Below are positions 54,403 through 62,764 of a stretch of DNA of 64,000 nt, piece by piece (the stretch's first letter is position 1; each line of letters starts with the position of its first letter). Position numbers and translations under genes: made by a program. Below the pieces are notes generated by a model that was not told the origin of the DNA, ran no database searches, and saw nothing but the letters and a program-made list of their open reading frames with translations. The DNA comes from Mycolicibacterium tokaiense (GTDB taxonomy: Bacteria; Actinomycetota; Actinomycetes; Mycobacteriales; Mycobacteriaceae): positions 5,828,001 to 5,892,000 of the forward strand of contig NZ_AP022600.1 in assembly GCF_010725885.1 (NCBI RefSeq). Reading direction: 5' to 3'.

Positions 54403-55614
54403 ATGTCGTTCTCACTGCAGCTCAGCGACGATGTGATCGCCGTCCGTGATTGGGTCCACGAGTTCGCCGCCGAGGTGGTGCGACCCGCGGCCGCCGAGTG
54501 GGACGAGCGGGAGGAGACCCCGTGGCCGGTGATCCAGGAGGCCGCCAAGATCGGGCTGTACTCCCCCGAACTGTTCGCCCAGCAGGCCGTCGAGGAATCC
54601 GGCCTCGGCATGCTGACGGTGTTCGAGGAGCTGTTCTGGGGTGACGCGGGGATCGCGTTGTCCATCCTGGGCACCGGACTGGCGGCAGCGGCGTTGGCGG
54701 GCAACGGAACTCCCGAACAGCTGGGTCAGTGGCTGCAGCCGATGTTCGGCACGGCCGAGGAACCCAAGCTGGGCGCGTTCTGTTCCTCGGAGCCCGACGC
54801 CGGGTCCGACGTGGGGGCCATCCGCACCCGTGCCCGCTTCGACCAGGCTGCACATGAATGGGTACTCAACGGCACCAAGACCTGGGCCACCAACGGCGGC
54901 ATTGCCGACGTCCACATCGTGGTGGCCTCGGTGCACCCAGAACTCGGGTCACGGGGCCAGGCCACGTTCATCATCCCGCCCGGCACCCACGGTCTGAGCC
55001 AGGGGCAGAAGTTCAAGAAGCACGGCATCCGCGCCTCGCACACCGCCGAGGTGGTGCTCGACAACGTGCGCCTGTCCGAGGACCTCATCCTCGGTGGCCG
55101 GGAGAAGTTCGAGGAGCGCATCGCGCGGGTGAAGTCCGGGGCGTCCACCGGCGGGCAGGCCGCCATGAAGACCTTCGAACGGACCCGGCCCACAGTGGGG
55201 GCCATGGCCATCGGGGTGGCCCGGGCCGCCTACGAGTACGCACTCGAATACGCCTGCCAGCGCGAGCAATTCGGTCGCAAGATCGGCGAGTTCCAGGCTG
55301 TCGCGTTCAAGCTCGCCGACATGAAGAGCCGCATCGACGCCGCCCGGATGCTGGTGTGGCGGGCCGGCTGGATGGCACGCAACAACGTGGCGTTCGACGC
55401 CGCCGAGGGATCGATGGCCAAACTGGTCGCCAGCGAGACCGCGGTGTACGTCACCGATGAGGCCATCCAGATCCTCGGCGGCAACGGCTACACCCGTGAC
55501 TACCCCGTGGAGCGCATGCACCGCGACGCCAAGATCTTCACCATTTTCGAGGGCACCAGCGAGATCCAGCGCGTGGTGATCTCCCGCGCGTTGACCGGAC
55601 TGGCCATCCGGTAG
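54403..55614 (+). CDS. Acyl-CoA dehydrogenase
   Basis: 403 residues. N-terminal helical domain ([21 protein letters not shown]); middle beta domain with the FAD/substrate motif [20 protein letters not shown] and [14 protein letters not shown]-terminal domain with [15 protein letters not shown] helix, [35 protein letters not shown] and the catalytic Glu in FEGTSEIQR. All key elements are intact. It oxidises an acyl-CoA, passing electrons to ETF. TAGGCT (54391-54396) lies six bases before the ATG, so it may also have its own leaderless promoter within the fprA-amidase run. Confidence 0.95.
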   Translation: MSFSLQLSDDVIAVRDWVHEFAAEVVRPAAAEWDEREETPWPVIQEAAKIGLYSPELFAQQAVEESGLGMLTVFEELFWGDAGIALSILGTGLAAAALAGNGTPEQLGQWLQPMFGTAEEPKLGAFCSSEPDAGSDVGAIRTRARFDQAAHEWVLNGTKTWATNGGIADVHIVVASVHPELGSRGQATFIIPPGTHGLSQGQKFKKHGIRASHTAEVVLDNVRLSEDLILGGREKFEERIARVKSGASTGGQAAMKTFERTRPTVGAMAIGVARAAYEYALEYACQREQFGRKIGEFQAVAFKLADMKSRIDAARMLVWRAGWMARNNVAFDAAEGSMAKLVASETAVYVTDEAIQILGGNGYTRDYPVERMHRDAKIFTIFEGTSEIQRVVISRALTGLAIR

Positions 55615-55627
55615 GGCAACCACCAGG

Positions 55628-56650
55628 ATGGTCGTCATGGAGCATGTCACCTTCATCCCGACCGTCGATCAGCTCAACTACACCTTCGGCGGCGCCGCGC
55701 CGGTGATGCGGATAAAGCCGGGCACCGTACTGACCCTGTGGACCGAGGACGCCTACGGCGGACGGATCACCAGTCGCGACGACGTGGCCAGCGTGGCGCT
55801 GGACACCGAGGACCTGAACCCGCAGACGGGGCCGTTCTTCATCGAGGGCGCCGAACCCGGTGACACGCTGGCCGTGCACCTGGTGGACCTGACACCGGCG
55901 CGCACCTGGGGCGCCTCGACGCTCATCCCGTTCTTCGGTGGGCTGACCAGTGTGCCTGCCAGCCCCACCCTGCAACCGGCACTGCCCGAGCAGACGTGGA
56001 TCTACGACTACGACTCCACCCGGCGCACGGTGACGTTCTCCGCCCAGCGCAGCGAGTTCGAGGTGGCGCTGCCGGCCAATCCGATGCTGGGCACCGTCGG
56101 CGTGGCACCCGGGCGCCGCGAGGTCCGCAGCTCCCTGGTGCCCGACTCGTTCGGGGGCAACATGGACACCCCGGAGATGACCGCCGGCGCCACCTGCTAC
56201 CTCGGTGTCAACGTGCCCGGCGCCCTGTTCTCCCTCGGTGATGGCCACTACCGCCAGGGCGAAGGCGAATCCTGCGGTACGGCCGTCGAAGGCGCCATGC
56301 ACGTCACCGCGATCGTCGAACTGATCAAAGGCGGTGCCCCGGCCTGGCCGAGGCTGGAAACCGACACCCACCTGATGACCATCGGTTCGGGTCGCCCTCT
56401 GGAGGAGGCGTGGCGAGCCGGCCAGGTCGAGATGATCACCTGGATGGGCGAGCTCTATGGTCTGGATCGCCTGGATGCCTACCAGCTGCTGACCCAGATC
56501 TCGCAGGTACCGATCGCGAATGTGGTGGACACCAACTACAGTGCGGTCACGAAGATCGACAAGAGGCTGCTGCCCCCGGCGGTGGCTTTCGGTGGCGTAC
56601 ACACCGAATTACGTTCTGCAGCACGTTCTCTCGGATCGATCAACTACTAG
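55628..56650 (+). CDS. Acetamidase/formamidase family protein
   Basis: 340 residues (an in-frame ATG at 55637 is an alternative start). FmdA_AmdA family: IKPGTVLTLWTEDAYGG near the N-terminus, GPFFIEGAEPGDTLAVHLVDL, SFGGNMDTPEMTAGATCYLGVNVPGALFSLGDGHYRQGEGE, and CGTAVEGAM. The conserved acidic and histidine residues around GGNMD and DGHYRQGEGE are those expected for the metal-dependent amidase fold. It hydrolyses short amides to ammonia and carboxylate. It lies 14 bases after the acyl-CoA dehydrogenase and 14 before the SDR, as part of one operon. Confidence 0.93.
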   Translation: MVVMEHVTFIPTVDQLNYTFGGAAPVMRIKPGTVLTLWTEDAYGGRITSRDDVASVALDTEDLNPQTGPFFIEGAEPGDTLAVHLVDLTPARTWGASTLIPFFGGLTSVPASPTLQPALPEQTWIYDYDSTRRTVTFSAQRSEFEVALPANPMLGTVGVAPGRREVRSSLVPDSFGGNMDTPEMTAGATCYLGVNVPGALFSLGDGHYRQGEGESCGTAVEGAMHVTAIVELIKGGAPAWPRLETDTHLMTIGSGRPLEEAWRAGQVEMITWMGELYGLDRLDAYQLLTQISQVPIANVVDTNYSAVTKIDKRLLPPAVAFGGVHTELRSAARSLGSINY

Positions 56651-56663
56651 GAGACAGGCACAC

Positions 56664-57398
56664 ATGGATCTGGGTTTGGCAGGCAAGCGGTTCCTGGTCA
56701 CCGGCGGCACCCGCGGCATCGGCCGGGCGATCGTCGAGGGGCTGCTCGCCGAGGGCGCGACGGTGGCTTACTGCGCGCGTACCGTCGAGGATCCGAGCGC
56801 GATCGCCGGGGCCACCGGTACCGCGGTAGATGTTGGTGACAATGAAGCACTTTCGAGCTGGGTCAGCACCGCCGCAAACACTCTCGGCGGCATCGACGGT
56901 GTGGTGGCCAACGTCAGCGCGCTGGCCATCCCGGAGAACCCGGACAACTGGCGCAGCAGCTTCGAGGTCGATCTGATGGGTACCGTCGGACTGGTGGATG
57001 CCGCGCTGCCGCATCTGCTCGAGAGCCGGGGCTCCATCGTCACCATCGCCAGCGTCTCCGGTCGCGAGATCGACTTCGCCGCGGGGCCCTACGGCACCTT
57101 CAAAGCCGCGATCATCCACTACACCCAGGGGCTGGCCTACCAACTGGCCGGCAAAGGCGTACGCGCCAACACCGTCAGCCCCGGCAACACCTACTTCCCC
57201 GGCGGTGTGTGGCCTACGATCGAACAGAGCGATCCCGAATTGTTCGCCAGCGCACTGGGTCTGAACCCCACCGGCCGGATGGCGACGGCGCAGGAGGTGG
57301 CCAACGCCGTGGTGTTCCTGTCCAGCGCGGCCGCCAGCTTCATCACCGGGACCAATCTGCTGGTCGACGGCGCGCTCACCCGCGGCGTGCAGTTCTGA
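56664..57398 (+). CDS. Short-chain dehydrogenase/reductase (SDR)
   Basis: 244 residues from the ATG at 56664, preceded by AGGAGACAGG. Rossmann motif TGGTRGIG, VANVSAL in place of NNAG, the catalytic serine in TIASVSG, Tyr-x3-Lys as YGTFK, and FITGTNLLVDGALTRG at the C-terminus. It is the last gene of the fprA / acyl-CoA dehydrogenase / amidase / SDR run, which suggests conversion of an amide or acyl compound with an alcohol or ketone step. It is followed by a strong terminator. Confidence 0.92.
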   Translation: MDLGLAGKRFLVTGGTRGIGRAIVEGLLAEGATVAYCARTVEDPSAIAGATGTAVDVGDNEALSSWVSTAANTLGGIDGVVANVSALAIPENPDNWRSSFEVDLMGTVGLVDAALPHLLESRGSIVTIASVSGREIDFAAGPYGTFKAAIIHYTQGLAYQLAGKGVRANTVSPGNTYFPGGVWPTIEQSDPELFASALGLNPTGRMATAQEVANAVVFLSSAAASFITGTNLLVDGALTRGVQF

Positions 57399-57413
57399 GC
57401 CCGACACAAGCAG

Positions 57414-57445
57414 AAAGGGGCGCCCTCGTGGAGGGCGCCCCTTTT
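57414..57445. terminator. Rho-independent terminator, bidirectional
   Basis: 14-base perfect arms (AAAGGGGCGCCCTC and its complement) with loop GTG, followed by T-rich sequence on the plus strand and preceded by AAA, giving a T-tract on the minus strand too. It separates the SDR from the convergent small secreted protein gene. It is the strongest intrinsic terminator I see in the window. Confidence 0.9.
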
Positions 57446-57463
57446 GTGTGCTGTGGGTAAGGG

Positions 57464-57769
57464 TCAGCGGACGTTCACATAAACCGTGGACGTGGTGACC
57501 GGCCCGAACTGCAGGGCAGCACTGCTGTCGGCAGTACCGGCGGCGTGAGTCACGCTGGCTCCTTCGCCCAGTGACACCACATTGGCTTCCGAGAGCGGGC
57601 GTTCGGACAGGCGGTTGACCACCACGTGGAACCCCTGCTCTTCGAGCGAGGTGATGGTGGCCTGGGCGTTGGTGTTGGCGCTGGGCGCGGCAACTGCCGG
57701 CGCGGCCAGACCCATGAACCCTGCGGTCAGCGCGGACGCACCCGCGGTGGCGATGACGAACCTCTTCAT
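57464..57769 (-). CDS. Small secreted mycobacterial protein
   Basis: 101 residues. Signal peptide of about 28 residues (KRFVIATAGASALTAGFMGL, cleavage near AVAAPS). The mature ~70 residues start with an Asn/Ala/Gln segment, then ATITSLEEQGFHVVVNRLSERPLSEANVVS and end TTSTVYVNVR. This pattern (a domain of x2SLxxxGYxVxxN, Leu-Ser, and a terminal TVYVDV strand) recurs in small exported mycobacterial proteins of unknown function. There are no cysteines, unlike many relatives. It is monocistronic. Confidence 0.8.
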   Translation of the reverse strand: MKRFVIATAGASALTAGFMGLAAPAVAAPSANTNAQATITSLEEQGFHVVVNRLSERPLSEANVVSLGEGASVTHAAGTADSSAALQFGPVTTSTVYVNVR

Positions 57770-57910
57770 TTGTCGTGCTTCTCTCTGTTACTCATCCGTC
57801 GACCGGCCGGCGCCGAGGGGCATACCGGTCGTCAGAGTTAACCCCGTGTTCACACGTTTAATTCCACGCGCACAAAACCCGTGACACGGATTCATGTGAG
57901 CCCCAACACA

Positions 57911-58843
57911 TCAGGGGTGGTTCCAGTATTGAAGCCACGGCACGGTACCGAAGAGCAGCAGCCAACCGAGGTACACCGCAGCGACGATCGCGGCCCCGGC
58001 CACCGACACCCGCACCGTCGCCCCCGCCACCGGATCGAGCCAGCGCGCGAACAGTCGGGTGGCCACCGGCATCAGCCCGTAGGTCATCGCGCCCACGCAC
58101 ACCACCTGCGTCAACCACGTCGACAACCACGGGTGGGCTCCCCACCCGATCCACAGCGGTGCCAGGAAACGGGTCACCAGCATCGCTGTGGGGTAGAGCA
58201 CCAAGACGATCAACATCGCGGTCCGCCACTTCTGCGTCACCCGGGGACGGCCGTCCTGGAACCGCAGGATGGATCCGAAGGGGGCGTCGATCGAGAAGTC
58301 GCGGGTCAGGTTGGCCCGCAGGTGGGGCACCCGGGCGGCCCGGTCCTGCGATGCGAGCCACGCCGACAACTGGTCGTCGGTGTGGAAGCTCAGGATCGAC
58401 ACCCACTGGTGCTGCCCGGGCAGCGGCGGCAACAGCACCAGCGAGACGAACCCGGGAAAGCCCGCGGTGGCCGCCGCGATCGACTCTTCGGCGGCCATGA
58501 ACCCGTCGGTGCGCCCGGGAATGACGTCGTGATGGAACACGGCGGTGCCCGGCGGCAGGCGGTGCCCGTCGCCGAACAGCAGAACCGACGACCTGCCGAG
58601 CACGTCGTCGGTCAACGCCTCGCGGTAGGCCGGTGAATCGAGCCACGCGGTGAGGTGTTCACCGCTGTCGAAGGTCACCGCCGCCGCACTGGCCAGATGC
58701 GGACCCCGAGTGGACAGCCGCACCGCCATGAATCCCGGCATCGCTGCCGCCGAGGCGCTCACCCGCTGCTGCCAGGCGCTCAGCTGCTCCGGTGTCGCGG
58801 CGTGCAGGAGGACCACCCCGGTGGCCGGGCTGTCGACAGACAC
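57911..58843 (-). CDS. Tandem antibiotic-biosynthesis-monooxygenase (ABM) domains with membrane tail
   Basis: 310 residues. Two ABM-like ferredoxin-fold domains (about residues 8-90, with MPGFMAVRLSTRGPHLASAAAVTFDSGEHLTAWLDSPAYR, and 100-190, with FPGFVSLVLLPPLPGQHQWVSILSFHTDDQLSAWLAS) precede three membrane helices from about residue 208 (AMLIVLVLYPTAMLVTRFL onward). This matches the COG3224-type membrane ABM proteins. Stand-alone ABM domains oxidise quinone-like aromatics; a membrane-tethered double domain may act on lipophilic quinones. It lies directly downstream of the TetR gene (6-base gap). Confidence 0.82.
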   Translation of the reverse strand: MSVDSPATGVVLLHAATPEQLSAWQQRVSASAAAMPGFMAVRLSTRGPHLASAAAVTFDSGEHLTAWLDSPAYREALTDDVLGRSSVLLFGDGHRLPPGTAVFHHDVIPGRTDGFMAAEESIAAATAGFPGFVSLVLLPPLPGQHQWVSILSFHTDDQLSAWLASQDRAARVPHLRANLTRDFSIDAPFGSILRFQDGRPRVTQKWRTAMLIVLVLYPTAMLVTRFLAPLWIGWGAHPWLSTWLTQVVCVGAMTYGLMPVATRLFARWLDPVAGATVRVSVAGAAIVAAVYLGWLLLFGTVPWLQYWNHP

Positions 58844-58849
58844 CGGTCA

Positions 58850-60043
58850 TCACCCCAGCAGGACGGTCAGCATCAGATGGCGCAGGGTCGCGCGCGCCAG
58901 GGCCGGGTCGTCGCTGACCAGCCGGCCGACGTCGACGGCCAGGGCCAGCGCGGCGTGCACAGCGAACCGCGCTTCATCCGGGGCGAACTCGGTCCGCGCC
59001 GCGGCGACCTGACTGGACCAGGCTTCCACGGTGGCGCGTTGCATGTTGTGGAGCACGGCGCGGTCCTCGGCGGGCACGTTGGCCCGCTCGGCGTAGTAGA
59101 CGTAGGCCAGCTCCGGGCTCGCGATGGAGCGCTGCACGTAGGCGTCCACGAGGCCGATCACCGCCTCGCGCGGGTCCGCCGCGACGGCCAGCACGTCGGC
59201 GACGTCCCCGGACACCCGGTCGGCCCCCCGTCGGAACACCGCCGCGAGAATCGCACCCTTGCTGGGAAAGAACCGGTAGATGGACGGCGGTGACATCTCG
59301 ACGGCGGTCGCGATGTCGTCGACGCCGGTGTCACGGAACCCACGCTCGTTGAAGAGCACCAGCGCGGCCTGCAGGATCTGCTCGTACTCGCCGGCCGCCG
59401 CGCCCACCGCACGGCGGCGCGGTTCGGCGGCGGTGACCGCAGGCAGTTCGGTGTCGCGCAGATCGCGGGCGATGCGACCCATGGTGGCCTGCACCCGGTC
59501 CGTGGCCAGGCGGGCGTGGTGGTCGGTGATGCTGCCGATGACGCTGAGCACGGCCGACGTCAGCAGCGTCCGGTGCCGGCATGACAGGTCGGGGCGCAGC
59601 ACCGCGATGGGCCGCTGCAGCCGTCTGTTCACCAGCGCCATGTGCGCGTCGAGCACCTGCTGGTCGTCCGGCTGGAGGAACCGGCCTTCCCAGCGATACA
59701 ACGGTCCGCTGGTGCGGTTGCGCAGCGCCGAATCCGTCAACGAGGCGACGGCGCGGTCCCAGGTGGCCGCGGCGTCGGCGTCGGGGGCATCCTCCATGTA
59801 GGCAGTCAGTTCGATCAGGTGCTCCCCCATCCCGAGTACCGCGGCACGGAACAGGTCGTATTTGCCGGCGTAGTGGCGATACAGCGAGGCCGCTGTCACC
59901 CCCACCCGGCGGGCGATGTCCTCCATGCTGACGCCGTGGTAGCCCAGTTCACTGAACGCCTCCGCTGACGCACGGGCGATCTGCTCCTTGCGGTCCTTGG
60001 GCCGCGTGCGGCGTTGCGGGGTCACGGGGGCGACGCTGGGCAT
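58850..60043 (-). CDS. Two-headed TetR-family regulator
   Basis: 397 residues, about twice the usual TetR length. The ATG at 60043 is the first plausible start. HTH 1 covers about residues 15-62 (ARASAEAFSELGYHGVSMEDIARRVGVTAASLYRHYAGK) and HTH 2 about 220-265 (LQAALVLFNERGFRDTGVDDIATAVEMSPPSIYRFFPSK), each followed by a helical ligand-binding-type region. It is therefore a fused tandem TetR, which could bind DNA as a pseudo-dimer or bridge two sites. It is upstream of the ABM gene and divergent from 60120; it probably regulates one or both. Confidence 0.9.
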   Translation of the reverse strand: MPSVAPVTPQRRTRPKDRKEQIARASAEAFSELGYHGVSMEDIARRVGVTAASLYRHYAGKYDLFRAAVLGMGEHLIELTAYMEDAPDADAAATWDRAVASLTDSALRNRTSGPLYRWEGRFLQPDDQQVLDAHMALVNRRLQRPIAVLRPDLSCRHRTLLTSAVLSVIGSITDHHARLATDRVQATMGRIARDLRDTELPAVTAAEPRRRAVGAAAGEYEQILQAALVLFNERGFRDTGVDDIATAVEMSPPSIYRFFPSKGAILAAVFRRGADRVSGDVADVLAVAADPREAVIGLVDAYVQRSIASPELAYVYYAERANVPAEDRAVLHNMQRATVEAWSSQVAAARTEFAPDEARFAVHAALALAVDVGRLVSDDPALARATLRHLMLTVLLG

Positions 60044-60119
60044 CCGAACATCGTATAGGTGACCTGCGGCGTTGCCCGGATCGACGAGTCCTGCACCGGG
60101 GCCGTGCCACCATCGCTGC

Positions 60120-61109
60120 ATGGCATCGTCGTGGTTCCACCGCATCACCGGCTTTCACGAGGGCGAGTACACCGACACGCAGCGCAGACTGGCTGTCGAG
60201 GGTGACGAGCTCGTGTCGCTGGTCGACGGCAGCCGGGCCGGGATCGGCGCGCTGTCACTGCCCACCCTCGCGCAGCTGCGCGACGGCGTGCAGCCGGCCC
60301 GCGGCACGCGCAGCACCATCAGCACACTGGTCGGGGACGCCCGGGCGTTGCATTCCGATCCGGAGTTCGCCGGCGCCACGTTCCAGGTCGCCTCGCAGTT
60401 CAATGTCCTGGAGATGACGGGTCCGTTCGTCACTCCCGAGCACGGCGTGACCCGCTATGAGTCCGACCCCACGCAGGGCCCGGCGTGCGCGGTCGCTGCG
60501 GGCGCGGCAACCATCTACCGCAACTACTTCGCGCCCGTCGGGGATCAGGTGGGTCAGCGCAGCGACCGCCAGCTCGACACCCTCGCCCACCTGGGCACCG
60601 AGCTGGCCGCGCTGCTGGACCGCCCGGTCGCCCAGCTGTGGACCATGCAGAACGGATACGCGTTGTGCACCGAGGACGGGCTGACCGCGGTGTCGGAGCT
60701 GCTGTCGGGGATGTCCGAACCCGACCGCGACCGGCTGCGGTCGATGCTTGCGGTGGGTGTGCACCGTGACGTGGAGGTCACCGACATGCGCGACGGGCAC
60801 CGGGTGACGCAGGTGTTCTGCTCGGCGTTGCCGGTGTCCTACGGAGTGCGCAGCCCGCACTGGGAACCGCTGGCCCGCCTGGTGCTGGAGGCCTGCTACG
60901 AGGCGACGCTGCTGGCGGCCGCCGAGCGCCCCGGCGCCCCGGTGCTGCTGACCCGGGTGGGGGGCGGAGCGTTCGGCAATGACGACACATGGATCGACGA
61001 CGCTCTGGAGCGCGCGCTTGCGGTGGTGTCCGACGCCGGGCTCGACATCCGGTTGGTCAGCCGCGGGCAGGTCCATCCCTCGTTCGCCCAGCTGGCCTCG
61101 CACCGGTGA
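60120..61109 (+). CDS. Unrecognised conserved-looking protein, possible macrodomain relative
   Basis: 329 residues. I do not recognise a certain family. There is no signal peptide or membrane segment. Segments with a nucleotide-binding flavour are ATFQVASQFNVLEMTGPF near residue 95, TQGPACAVAAGAATIYRNYF near 125, and VLLTRVGGGAFGNDDTWID near residue 280. The Gly-rich GGGAFGN loop and preceding hydrophobic strand recall macrodomain/ADP-ribose-binding folds, but this is a guess. The gene begins 76 bases from the divergent two-headed TetR and overlaps nothing; it ends next to the decarboxylase gene. Composition is normal. Confidence 0.7.
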   Translation: MASSWFHRITGFHEGEYTDTQRRLAVEGDELVSLVDGSRAGIGALSLPTLAQLRDGVQPARGTRSTISTLVGDARALHSDPEFAGATFQVASQFNVLEMTGPFVTPEHGVTRYESDPTQGPACAVAAGAATIYRNYFAPVGDQVGQRSDRQLDTLAHLGTELAALLDRPVAQLWTMQNGYALCTEDGLTAVSELLSGMSEPDRDRLRSMLAVGVHRDVEVTDMRDGHRVTQVFCSALPVSYGVRSPHWEPLARLVLEACYEATLLAAAERPGAPVLLTRVGGGAFGNDDTWIDDALERALAVVSDAGLDIRLVSRGQVHPSFAQLASHR

Positions 61110-61111
61110 GA

Positions 61112-62764
61112 TCAGCTGAGCGGATTCTGCGGACCGTATATGCCGTAGTCGTAGACCCGGGTGCCCTCGCCGACGAACCGGGTGGCCGCGGTCATGTCCA
61201 GTGGTTGCAGCGCGACCTCGATGAAACACAGGCGTGGTGCGTTCGCCGCCTCGGCCAGTGCGGCATCCAGTTCGGCCACGGTGGTGCAGACCCGGCTCAG
61301 TAGCTGGTCCTCGGCGATGCCGAACACCCTCGGTATGTCGTGGTACGCCCAATTGGCCACATCGTTGTACGCCGAGTGCGCGCCCAGGATGGCCCGTTCG
61401 ATGGTGTAGCCGCGGTTGTTGAGCAGAAAGATCACCGGGCGATGGCCGCGGCGGATGACGGTGGACAGCTCTTGGGCGGTCACCTGGAACGAGCCGTCGC
61501 CGGTGCACAGCACGTGGCGGCGGTCCGGTTCGGCCACCAGCGAACCCAGAAGGGCGGGCAGTGCGTAACCTATTGAGCCCCAACTGGACTGGTTGATGTA
61601 CCGGGTTCCGGCGGGCAGCGTCATCCCGACGGTGTTCTGCGCCGAGGTCCCGGTCTCGGCGATCAGCACGTCCCCGGCGCACAGGAATTCCTGCAGCCGG
61701 GAGAAGAACAGCTCCTCGGTCAGCGTCGCCGCATCCACTGCCGGCGCGGCGACTGGTGCCGGCACGGTCCACCAGCGTTGCCGCTCAACGAGTTTCCCAC
61801 CGACGGCGGCAAGCAGCTCGGCAATGCCCACGCCGTAGTACACCGCCGAGCCCACCCGCGCCGAGGTCGGGTCCAACCGCACTGTGTCGGCGTAGTCGAT
61901 CGAAAAGCCGCCGGTGGTCACATCGGAGACGGTGAGCCCGCAGGCGATGATCAGGTCGGCCTCGTCGAACAGGTGCTGGCGGTCCCGGCTGGGCAGCATG
62001 CCCTGGAACTGCGGGCGGGCGGGGTCGGCGTGGTGCACCGCGGGCAGCGTGCAGAAGTACGGCAGATCCGTCGCAGTGCAGAACTCCTCGATGGCGGCCA
62101 GGGCGCCCCAGCGCACAGCTTGCGTGTCGAACACCACCAGCGGCCGCGCCGCCGCGGCCACTACCTGCGCCACAGCGGCTGCGGCATCGGCGAGCTGCGG
62201 GCCGGCAGACGCTTCGTCGCGGACTGTCAGCACTGGGCCGGGCACGGTGATCTCGACGGTCGCCAGGTCCGATGGCAGCTCCAGGCGTACCGGCCGCCGC
62301 GAACGGTGCGCCGCCAGCAGGGCATGGTCGATCACCTCGACGGCGTTGGCGGCCGAGATGGTGGCGCCGTACTCGATGAACTCGGCGAAGGCCCGGTGCA
62401 CGTTGCGGTACCCGCCGTCGAGCAGGCTGTGATGTAGCGGAACACGGTCGCGCACAGCGTGTTCCGGTGGTGCACCGGAGATGTGGATGAGGGGGATGTG
62501 CTCACAGTAGGCACCGGCGACGCCGTTGAGCGCGCTGAGGCAACCCACGCCGTAGGTGGTCAGCAGGACACCCGGCCGCCCGGATCGGGCATGTCCGTCG
62601 GCGGCGTAGGCCGCGTTGAGTTCGTTGCAGTTGCCCACCCAGTCGATGCCGCGGTGGGCTTCGAGTTGCTCGAGGAAGGCCATGTTGTAGTCGCCGGGCA
62701 CACCGAAGACGTGGGTGGTTCCGATCTCGGCCAGCCGGCGTAACAGGAACTCACCGATCAACAC
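61112..62764 (-). CDS. Thiamine-diphosphate-dependent 2-oxoacid decarboxylase
   Basis: 550 residues from the GTG at 62764, which has AGGAG six bases upstream and overlaps the preceding stop. Family of indolepyruvate/pyruvate/branched-chain 2-keto acid decarboxylases. Visible features are the catalytic Glu in NELNAAYAADG, the paired histidines in VPLHHSLLDG that mark decarboxylases, and the ThDP motif GDGSFQVTAQEL through LLNNRGYTIE. It resembles mycobacterial Kdc, converting 2-oxoacids to aldehydes. It is coupled to the FAD-binding dehydrogenase upstream. Exact 2-oxoacid specificity is not readable. Confidence 0.9.
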   Translation of the reverse strand: MLIGEFLLRRLAEIGTTHVFGVPGDYNMAFLEQLEAHRGIDWVGNCNELNAAYAADGHARSGRPGVLLTTYGVGCLSALNGVAGAYCEHIPLIHISGAPPEHAVRDRVPLHHSLLDGGYRNVHRAFAEFIEYGATISAANAVEVIDHALLAAHRSRRPVRLELPSDLATVEITVPGPVLTVRDEASAGPQLADAAAAVAQVVAAAARPLVVFDTQAVRWGALAAIEEFCTATDLPYFCTLPAVHHADPARPQFQGMLPSRDRQHLFDEADLIIACGLTVSDVTTGGFSIDYADTVRLDPTSARVGSAVYYGVGIAELLAAVGGKLVERQRWWTVPAPVAAPAVDAATLTEELFFSRLQEFLCAGDVLIAETGTSAQNTVGMTLPAGTRYINQSSWGSIGYALPALLGSLVAEPDRRHVLCTGDGSFQVTAQELSTVIRRGHRPVIFLLNNRGYTIERAILGAHSAYNDVANWAYHDIPRVFGIAEDQLLSRVCTTVAELDAALAEAANAPRLCFIEVALQPLDMTAATRFVGEGTRVYDYGIYGPQNPLS

